Below are positions 6,079 to 12,192 of a stretch of DNA of 14,744 nucleotides, piece after piece; within the stretch, counting starts at the first letter, position 1, and every line of letters begins with the position of its first letter. The notes below the pieces were generated by a model. It was not told where the DNA came from and made no database searches. It saw only the letters and a program-made list of their open reading frames with translations. The stretch is from Candidatus Gastranaerophilales bacterium (GTDB lineage Bacteria > Cyanobacteriota > Vampirovibrionia > Gastranaerophilales > Gastranaerophilaceae): NCBI GenBank assembly GCA_947589525.1, contig CANQAW010000018.1, positions 1-14,744 of the forward strand, read 5' to 3'. The translations under genes and the position numbers were made by a program.

Positions 6079-7520
6079 TTATCCAATTCTTCTTTAAGAA
6101 GTTTATTTAACATTTGAGGATTTGCTCTGCCTTTTGTTTCTTTCATAATTTGTCCGACAAAAAATCCGAACAGTTTATCTTTACCGCCTTTATAAGCTTC
6201 AACCTGCTGAGGATTGTTTTCAATAACCTTTTGAACTATCGGAAGAATTGAAGCTTCATCCGATATAACGGACAAGCCTTTCTTTTCAACAAGGCTTTGT
6301 GCATTTTCGCCCGTTTTCAAGATATCAACAATTAATGATTTTGCAATGTTATTAGAAATTGTACCTTTTTTCAACAACTCAAGCAATTGGGCAAAATTAT
6401 CAACAGTTAATTTTGACTCGCTTATTGAAATTTTTTCTTCTTTTAAGTATGCGGCAACTTCTCCGGTTAAGAAGTTTGAAGCGGTTTTGGGGTCAGCGCC
6501 CTTTTCTAAAAGTTTATCAAAATAAAGAGACATTTCAAATTGATTTACAAGAACTCCCGCATCATAATCGCTCAAACCCGATTTTTTATATCTTTCCAGT
6601 TTTTGATTGGGAAGTTCGGGCATTTTTGCCTTTATTTCATCAATCCAATCTTGCGAAATTTCCAACGGCATTAAATCCGGTTCAGGGAAATACCTGTAGT
6701 CATGTGCATCTTCTTTGCCTCGCATGGAAGAAGTAGTTCCCGAATTATCATCCCAAAGACGAGTTTCCTGAATAACTTCTCCGCCTTCTTCTATGATTTC
6801 AGCTTGGCGAACAAACTCATATTCAAGAGCACGAACCAATGAACGGAAAGAGTTTACATTTTTAATTTCGGCACGCGTGCCAAACTCTTTTTGCCCGATT
6901 GGGCGGATTGAAATATTTGCATCGGCTCTCATTGAACCTTCTTCCAAATTACCGTCGCATACGCCGATATATTTTAAAATGTTTCTTAAATTTTCAACAT
7001 ATTCCCTTGCTTCTTCGGATGTTCTCATATCAGGTTCGGAAACAATTTCCAACAGCGGAGTTCCCGCACGGTTTAAATCGACAAGAGAATAACTTGAACC
7101 GTATAAGCCGGATGCGCCCGCATGAACGAGCTTACCCGCATCTTCTTCAAGGTGTGCACGTGTAATTCCGATTTTTTTATTTGAAATTTGAACCCAGCCC
7201 CCTTGGCAAATAGGCTCATCGTATTGTGATATTTGGTAACCTTTTGGCAAATCGGGGTAGAAATATTGTTTTCTGTCAAATTTACAACGATGAGGAATGG
7301 TTGAGTTAAGAGCAAGCCCTGTTAAAATTGCCATATTAACACATTCTTTATTCAATACGGGCAAAACCCCGGGCATACCCAATGTAACCGTAGAAGTTTC
7401 TGTATTTGGGTCTCGGCCGAATTCACAGCCTTCACGAGCAAAAATTTTAGTGTTGGTCTTTAGCTGAGCATGGACTTCAAGTCCGATAACCATTTCGTAT
7501 TTATCTTTATAATCAGACAT
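6075..7520 (-). CDS. gatB: Aspartyl/glutamyl-tRNA(Asn/Gln) amidotransferase subunit B
   Basis: GatB of the GatCAB complex, which converts misacylated Glu-tRNA(Gln) and/or Asp-tRNA(Asn) to the correct species in the cytoplasm. GatB is the ATP-dependent kinase-like subunit and the tRNA-binding subunit. The 481 residues match the family's length. Diagnostic blocks in order: VIGLEVHAQL (11-20), YFYPDLPKGYQISQYD (86-101), HLEEDAGK (123-130), GSMRADANIS (195-204), EIKNVNS (218-224), DYRYFPEPDL (274-283), and in the C-terminal YqeY-like tail GKDKLFGFFVGQIMK (446-460). The start is MSDYK at 7520: AAAGGAG (7526-7532) lies five bases upstream. The earlier in-frame ATG at 7553 falls next to the promoter -10 box and so should not be in the mRNA. 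gatA and gatC are not adjacent, so the subunits are encoded apart. It forms a single-gene unit with its own promoter and terminator. Confidence 0.97.
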   Translation of the reverse strand: MSDYKDKYEMVIGLEVHAQLKTNTKIFAREGCEFGRDPNTETSTVTLGMPGVLPVLNKECVNMAILTGLALNSTIPHRCKFDRKQYFYPDLPKGYQISQYDEPICQGGWVQISNKKIGITRAHLEEDAGKLVHAGASGLYGSSYSLVDLNRAGTPLLEIVSEPDMRTSEEAREYVENLRNILKYIGVCDGNLEEGSMRADANISIRPIGQKEFGTRAEIKNVNSFRSLVRALEYEFVRQAEIIEEGGEVIQETRLWDDNSGTTSSMRGKEDAHDYRYFPEPDLMPLEISQDWIDEIKAKMPELPNQKLERYKKSGLSDYDAGVLVNQFEMSLYFDKLLEKGADPKTASNFLTGEVAAYLKEEKISISESKLTVDNFAQLLELLKKGTISNNIAKSLIVDILKTGENAQSLVEKKGLSVISDEASILPIVQKVIENNPQQVEAYKGGKDKLFGFFVGQIMKETKGRANPQMLNKLLKEELDK

Positions 7521-7543
7521 TTTATCTCCTTTAATTTTATTTA

Positions 7544-7573
7544 ATTCTAGCATAAAAACAACTCTCTTGTTAA
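7544..7573 (-). promoter_or_regulatory. gatB promoter
   Basis: On the minus strand TTAACA (7568-7573, 5 of 6 of -35), an 18-base spacer, then TAGAAT (7544-7549, 5 of 6 of -10) with an extended-10 TG at 7551-7552. Transcription near 7537 would give a leader of about 17 bases containing the AAAGGAG site. This excludes the upstream ATG at 7553 as the start. Confidence 0.72.
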
Positions 7574-7646
7574 TTTTTTTAACTCAACATCAATTTTAAG
7601 CGCAATTTTTTTTATAAATTATTTTTTATATGTATAAGGAGTAACT

Positions 7647-8411
7647 ATGCAAGAAAATCAAATTAAAAATTCTCAAGGCATAAATTATCCGTTTTCGGCG
7701 CCGAATGCGGTAGCCATAAACATTTATTCTCCGCAGGCATATGCAAAGCCTCAAAACGTACAAAATCCCAATGTAACAAATCCGATTTATTCTCTATATA
7801 ATCCTAATATGGGTAATATGCCGATTTATCCGCAAAATTATAATAATATGTTCATGCCTGCCCCGATACGGCAAACACAACAAATACAGCAAGCACCAAA
7901 AGGGGTAGCATACGAATTGGATGAACAAGAAAAAGACACACAGCCGAAATTAGATGATTCTTTAAATGCCGTTTCATCTAAAAATGAAATTTCAAAAACC
8001 GAACAGCCGGAAGAAAAAACGGAAAAAGACCAAAAAGAAGAAAAAGTTATTACACCTTTAACCGATGAATATATAAAATCTCTGGAAAATTATTTAAATA
8101 ATTCAAATCCCAAAGTAAGATTAATAGGTGCAAAAGAATTGCTTGAAAGATTTAAAGAAGATGACAATCGAAAAGATAACAAAAGTTTAGTAGCATTACT
8201 AAACAAAACTTTAAGAGATACGGCATCATCCATCCGCTTTATCGGTTTGACAATACTGCAAACCGGATACAGCGTAGGAAATGAAGAAACAGTAGAAATT
8301 CTTAAAGAAATACAATCTCGAAAAGAAGATACAACAGGCGAAGACCAATTATTGGCTTCGGAAATATTGCTTAAAATGACAGCGGAACAACCCGTTAAAG
8401 CAGAAAGGTAA
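7647..8411 (+). CDS. Uncharacterised protein with NAVxINI[YF]xPQAY motif and HEAT-like C-terminus (paralogue 1)
   Basis: A 254-residue protein of unknown function. It has no signal peptide or membrane segment, so it is probably cytoplasmic. Residues 20-32 read NAVAINIYSPQAY, shared almost exactly with the gene at 8990. Residues about 33-85 are a low-complexity stretch rich in Asn, Pro, Tyr, Met and Gln (NPIYSLYNPN, MPIYPQNY). Residues about 88-135 are strongly charged (Glu/Lys). Residues about 137-245 are predicted helical with HEAT/ARM-like spacing: SNPKVRLIGAKELLERF, then TASSIRFIGLTILQ, then QLLASEILLKM. HEAT repeats usually act as protein-binding scaffolds, so an adaptor role is inferred. 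The start is supported by AAGGAG (7636-7641) five bases before the ATG. The next gene begins three bases after the stop, so the two are co-transcribed. No clear promoter was identified in 7574-7635. Confidence 0.82.
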   Translation: MQENQIKNSQGINYPFSAPNAVAINIYSPQAYAKPQNVQNPNVTNPIYSLYNPNMGNMPIYPQNYNNMFMPAPIRQTQQIQQAPKGVAYELDEQEKDTQPKLDDSLNAVSSKNEISKTEQPEEKTEKDQKEEKVITPLTDEYIKSLENYLNNSNPKVRLIGAKELLERFKEDDNRKDNKSLVALLNKTLRDTASSIRFIGLTILQTGYSVGNEETVEILKEIQSRKEDTTGEDQLLASEILLKMTAEQPVKAER

Positions 8412-8414
8412 AAA

Positions 8415-8852
8415 ATGAGCGCAATATCAAAAGTAATTTCAGTGCTGAGTATTAGTTCGGCTATTGTTGATATACACAAAACAGCGCTTATTTATTCCAA
8501 AAAAGAACGCTCGAAAGCATCAGCAAATTGTGTTCTTGAAAATTCAATTGCATACCAAAAATCAGACACATTTTCATATAAAGATGCTTCCAGAAAAAAC
8601 TGGTTAAGAGACATGAATTTTCTTGCGGGAATTAAAGAAATTTTCGGAAGTATCAAAGGATATTTCAAAGGAATTGCAAAAACATCACCAAGATATCTGC
8701 CTAATTTTATTCTTGGTACAATAGGTCTGGTAAGCAAGAGCAAATCTCTGGCAACAGTGAGTGCGGTAGGTCTTGCAGGCTTAGAAGTTTATGATTTCAT
8801 AGTACATTCGACAAAATTAACTCAAAAAACGGATTATTTAAAGGTAAAATAG
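8415..8852 (+). CDS. Small orphan protein with a hydrophobic C-terminal half
   Basis: A 145-residue protein that I do not recognise. The N-terminal 28 residues (ISKVISVLSISSAIVDIH...) are amphipathic or moderately hydrophobic. The middle (about 28-90) is basic and polar (KKERSKAS, RKNWLRDMNF). The C-terminal half carries two hydrophobic stretches, LPNFILGTIGLV (95-106) and LATVSAVGLAGLEVYDFIV (112-130), which may pair as a membrane-inserted hairpin. The end is basic (KTDYLKVK). No catalytic motif is visible. An AAAGG ribosome binding site lies at the end of the upstream gene, and only three bases separate the two genes. Tight coupling suggests a role shared with the HEAT-like protein, perhaps as its membrane anchor; this is inference only. 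Confidence 0.72.
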   Translation: MSAISKVISVLSISSAIVDIHKTALIYSKKERSKASANCVLENSIAYQKSDTFSYKDASRKNWLRDMNFLAGIKEIFGSIKGYFKGIAKTSPRYLPNFILGTIGLVSKSKSLATVSAVGLAGLEVYDFIVHSTKLTQKTDYLKVK

Positions 8853-8989
8853 AATGTAACAATTTGTAAAGCCCGAAAAGCACTAAAAACAGGTATTTTT
8901 AAAAAAGGATTAAAAAAAATTCGACAAATAGCAATTAAATTATTTCAGATGTTTTATAAGAATTGTGGAAATAAATAAAGGAGAAATTA

Positions 8990-9973
8990 ATGATACAGCC
9001 TACTAATGCTCAACAATTATATCCTGCACAAGGCGGTGCAAATGCGGTAAGCATTAATATATTCAATCCTCAGGCATACGGCGCAGCTGCCGGAAACGGT
9101 CAAACAGAACCATACAATTATACAAATTCACTGTATGAAATGCCTCAATCTTCCGTTTACCAACCTCAAGCACAAGCGCCAATGGTATACCCCGGATATG
9201 TACAAACTCAAAATTATGCGCTGCCTGCAAGTCCCGCACCTCAACCGATGCCGGAAAGCGTTATGACGCAACAACCGCAAGCACAAATCGCAACGGCAGA
9301 CGCTCAACCCGAAATTGCCGAAGTGAAAGAAAATCAAAATGCGCCTTTAATTAATACGGACGAATTAATTGCAGGTTTAAAAAGCACCGATTCTGATACC
9401 AGAGCAGCAGCAATAAACAAAATTGCGGAATATGTACAAAGTGAACCGCAAACGGCACTTCAAGTTGTATCAGAACCCATAATGAACGCTTTGGTAAACA
9501 TAATTAACGAAGATACAAGCTCTCTTGAAGGACCGAGCGAACAGCAAATTGCAGTTGCGGAAAAAATTGCAAAAGGCGAACAATTAACTCCCGAAGAAAA
9601 TGCGCTTGCCGAACAACTTTCACCGCGTGATAAAGCAAACAGCAACAGAATCTTCTCGCTATATACGTTAGCAATGATACAAAAACTGCAAAGAGACGAA
9701 CTAAATCAATATATTGAATCTCAAAAAGCAAACGGCGAACAACCGATTGAACCGATTGCAATTAATAACTTAATAGGATATAACGATATAGTCAACATTA
9801 TTAAAAACGACCCGAGACCGGAAGTCAAAGTTGCAGGTATCCAAGCATTACAATTCATAGCAGAACCGCAAGATAAAGAAACCGTAGCTTCCGTATTGGC
9901 AGATTCTTTAAATTCTCAAAATGAAGACATTAAAAATGCGGCAAATGAAGCAATGAGCAAATTCCAAGCATAA
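8990..9973 (+). CDS. Uncharacterised protein with NAVxINI[YF]xPQAY motif and HEAT-like C-terminus (paralogue 2)
   Basis: A 327-residue protein of unknown function and a paralogue of the gene at 7647. The signature NAVSINIFNPQAY is at residues 18-30. A Pro/Gln/Tyr/Ala-rich linker follows (about 31-115), with SLYEMP and VYPGY blocks like those of the partner. Residues 121-150 (INTDELIAGLKSTDSDTRAA...) open a helical HEAT-like region. It includes an insertion around 180-245 and ends in two better repeats: NDPRPEVKVAGIQALQFIAE (273-292) and SQNEDIKNAANEAMSKF (309-325). No signal peptide or membrane segment is seen. Codon 1 is preceded by AAAGGAG (about 8979-8985). A 137-base A-rich gap separates it from the upstream gene; a promoter may lie there, but I see only a lone TATAAG near 8955. 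It may act as a scaffold binding a partner through the HEAT region, with the N-terminal motif as a docking or targeting tag. Confidence 0.83.
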   Translation: MIQPTNAQQLYPAQGGANAVSINIFNPQAYGAAAGNGQTEPYNYTNSLYEMPQSSVYQPQAQAPMVYPGYVQTQNYALPASPAPQPMPESVMTQQPQAQIATADAQPEIAEVKENQNAPLINTDELIAGLKSTDSDTRAAAINKIAEYVQSEPQTALQVVSEPIMNALVNIINEDTSSLEGPSEQQIAVAEKIAKGEQLTPEENALAEQLSPRDKANSNRIFSLYTLAMIQKLQRDELNQYIESQKANGEQPIEPIAINNLIGYNDIVNIIKNDPRPEVKVAGIQALQFIAEPQDKETVASVLADSLNSQNEDIKNAANEAMSKFQA

Positions 9974-9994
9974 AATAAAATTTCCACAAATTAG

Positions 9995-10024
9995 AAAAGA
10001 CCTGATAATATCAGGTCTTTTTTT
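9995..10024. terminator. Bidirectional terminator between paralogue 2 and the lytic transglycosylase gene
   Basis: Stem AAAAGACCTGA (9995-10005) and TCAGGTCTTTT (10011-10021) with a 5-base loop TAATA and a T run to 10024. The A run on the left arm gives the minus strand a weaker T run. It lies two bases from the stop of the minus-strand gene. Confidence 0.92.
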
Positions 10025-10025
10025 A

Positions 10026-11981
10026 CTATAAATTCATGTTTGAATATGCGTTAATATAAATCCAATAGCTTGAGAGTATTTTTTTAATATAGGTTTTTGT
10101 TTCATTGTACGGAACATTTTCAATAAATTCATCAATATCTTTGCTATATATCTCGGAATTTGAAAGCCATTTTTGAACGTTGCCATGCCCCGCATTATAA
10201 GCAAGTATCGAAAGATATATATTGCCTTTAAATAAATCAATCAAATATGCAAAATATTTAGAAGCAATTGCAAGATTTTCCTCGGGATTTAACAGCTCTT
10301 CTTTTGAAACCGAACGTTTTTCAATATAATCGGCGGTCGGCTTCATAAGCTGTGCAAGACCAAAAGCTCCTGCGGAACTTAATGCGTTTTTATTAAAATG
10401 ACTTTCTTCTTTAATTAAACTCAAAAACAGATACGGACTTATTTCATGCTTCAGCGCATACCTGTTTATTAAATCTTCATACACAATCGGATAAGCAAGT
10501 TTTAAAGCAAAAGAAGAAAATTTTTCATCCACCTGCAGTTGTTTTCTCGCGCAAACGATAGATTCGGGATAAAAAGATTTTTTATTTAATAAATATGCTT
10601 TAATATATTCATTGTCAATTTTCAAATCTTCTATTGTTTCAAAATCATTATATTTTATTAAAGTCAAAAGCAGTTTATTTTGAGCAAAAAGCTTATTATT
10701 TATGCTTTCGATATTATATTTCACCACAGGTTTTTTAATAAAAACTTTGTTGACTTTGGAAATTTTCAATTGACGTGCGGAAGCAAAGGCGTAATATGTC
10801 AAAGGAAATTTAGCAATAACATCGTAGAAAGCGGTTTTTGCTTCCGAATTTTGTCTTAATTTAAGAAGAGTTCTTGCTCTCCAATAGGAAATTCTCGCTA
10901 TGTCGTCACTTTTCGGGTATTTTTCAATATATTTATCCGCAATGGCAAGGGCAACATTATATTTGCGCTGAGAGTAATTAAACCAAAAAACTTCCCATAA
11001 AGAATTGGAATTAGGGTGTTTAGTTACGATTTTTTCATATATTTTGGAAGCCAGTAAATTTTTATTTAAACTTGCAAGTTTATATGCAATGGTAGCTTCG
11101 GAAACAGTGTTTTGATATTGATCATAAAGCAGAGACAGTGATTGTTTTTTATCCGTATTTGTAATTGAAATCAATCGGTCAACCAAAAGAGAAATTTCTT
11201 TTTCGGCAACGGGAGATTTTTTTAAATTTAACCCCTCTAAAATTGTTTTTCTCTCAAGTTCATATTTTTTTAAACCTCGGTATGCTTTTGCAAGGTTTAT
11301 CCAAGATAATTCAAAAGGAACGGTTTTTAAAATATCCGATACGGCTTGAAAATTATTGTTAGCAAGGTAAATATTGCTGATTATAATTCTATCCTGTTCA
11401 GATAAGAAAGTATTTAATTTAGTAACTTCGCTCAGCGCATCAGCCGAATACTTCCCGCTCGGGGCATATTTCAAATATTCTATAAATTTATTTTTTGCAA
11501 GATGTACATTTCTGCTTTTTTCGATTTTAGCAATTCTGTATGCGCTTGCCATGGCAAAATCGGAATTAGGGTACGTTTTTTGAATATATTCAAACTTTGA
11601 AGCAAGCTGAGAATTTGAATATTTTTTTGTTTGCAGGTTATACGTCAATTCATTATATAAAATATAGGGTCTTATTGTTTCATCATCCGTTTTTTTTGAA
11701 AGCAGAGCAATTTTTGCCAATGCGGTTTTTTTATCGTTTAATTTATCGGCACATTGAAATTGTTTTAAAAGAGCCATTTCATATAGTGAAGAAGTCTTTT
11801 TTATTTGAGAAAAATTGAAATACGCATCTTGATATTTTTTATTATTAAATAAAATCATGCCTTGTTTATAAAGCTTATTCGAAGCTTCCTGCACATTTAA
11901 TTTATACATTGAAAAACCAAAAGTAACTAACAGGGCAAGAATAAACGCAAGCACTACCTTGAAAAAATTATTATTTAACAT
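10026..11981 (-). CDS. Membrane-anchored lytic transglycosylase (Slt70-like SLT domain with TPR-like region)
   Basis: A 651-residue murein hydrolase acting in the periplasm. It cleaves the MurNAc-GlcNAc glycosidic bond of peptidoglycan, forming 1,6-anhydro ends. Residues about 7-25 are one hydrophobic segment with no clear cleavage site, so it is probably an N-terminal membrane anchor. Residues about 30-400 are helical with TPR/Sel1-like spacing (KLYKQGMILFNNKKYQDAYF, ISYWRARTLLKLRQNSEA), like the helical superhelix of Slt70. The SLT domain spans about 507-645. It contains LIKEESHF with the catalytic glutamate E526, SSAGAFGLAQLMKPTA (535-550), and LAYNAGHGNVQKWL (593-606). Length is close to Slt70 (about 645). 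The start has only a weak ribosome binding site, and both candidate promoters lie within 40 bases of the ATG. The gene is transcribed alone. It likely serves cell-wall recycling or remodelling. Confidence 0.93.
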   Translation of the reverse strand: MLNNNFFKVVLAFILALLVTFGFSMYKLNVQEASNKLYKQGMILFNNKKYQDAYFNFSQIKKTSSLYEMALLKQFQCADKLNDKKTALAKIALLSKKTDDETIRPYILYNELTYNLQTKKYSNSQLASKFEYIQKTYPNSDFAMASAYRIAKIEKSRNVHLAKNKFIEYLKYAPSGKYSADALSEVTKLNTFLSEQDRIIISNIYLANNNFQAVSDILKTVPFELSWINLAKAYRGLKKYELERKTILEGLNLKKSPVAEKEISLLVDRLISITNTDKKQSLSLLYDQYQNTVSEATIAYKLASLNKNLLASKIYEKIVTKHPNSNSLWEVFWFNYSQRKYNVALAIADKYIEKYPKSDDIARISYWRARTLLKLRQNSEAKTAFYDVIAKFPLTYYAFASARQLKISKVNKVFIKKPVVKYNIESINNKLFAQNKLLLTLIKYNDFETIEDLKIDNEYIKAYLLNKKSFYPESIVCARKQLQVDEKFSSFALKLAYPIVYEDLINRYALKHEISPYLFLSLIKEESHFNKNALSSAGAFGLAQLMKPTADYIEKRSVSKEELLNPEENLAIASKYFAYLIDLFKGNIYLSILAYNAGHGNVQKWLSNSEIYSKDIDEFIENVPYNETKTYIKKILSSYWIYINAYSNMNL

Positions 11982-11996
11982 AATACAATTTTACTT

Positions 11997-12025
11997 AATT
12001 TATCAGCTTTGCTCAAACCTGTAAA
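11997..12025 (-). promoter_or_regulatory. Candidate promoter of the lytic transglycosylase gene
   Basis: On the minus strand TTTACA (12020-12025, 5 of 6), a 17-base spacer, then TAAATT (11997-12002, 4 of 6). The start would lie about 10 bases before the ATG at 11981. An overlapping alternative, TTGAGC-17-TAAAAT, would start at or next to the ATG itself. The weak ribosome binding site fits a very short leader. Confidence 0.42.
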
Positions 12026-12109
12026 TTTTTGTAAAAGCATAATTAAAATTACTATTTTAATTTTAAACATAAATACAACAGTATAAATTTGCGTCCTTTA
12101 AGCTAAAGT

Positions 12110-12148
12110 AAAAAATGACCATTCGTCTAAAATAAAAGAATGGTCATT
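12110..12148 (-). terminator. Terminator after ileS
   Basis: An 11-bp perfect stem, AATGACCATTC (12114-12124) and GAATGGTCATT (12138-12148), with a 13-base loop. On the minus strand it is followed by a run of Ts (12110-12115). It lies about 45 bases past the ileS stop codon. Confidence 0.82.
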
Positions 12149-12192
12149 AAATATTATCTGTATCTGCCCTATGAATATGTTATTGTTTAACA

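Noticed and set aside
7521..7553. Upstream in-frame ATG at 7553 as the gatB start
   Set aside because: It lies beside the -10 box, upstream of the predicted transcription start, and has no ribosome binding site. MSDYK at 7520 has AAAGGAG at the right distance.
8963..9989. 10-bp inverted repeats TTGTGGAAAT (8963-8972) and ATTTCCACAA (9980-9989) flanking paralogue 2, also resembling DnaA boxes
   Set aside because: There is no transposase, target duplication or AT-rich unwinding cluster, and only two sites of this kind occur. Chance in AT-rich DNA is the simpler explanation.
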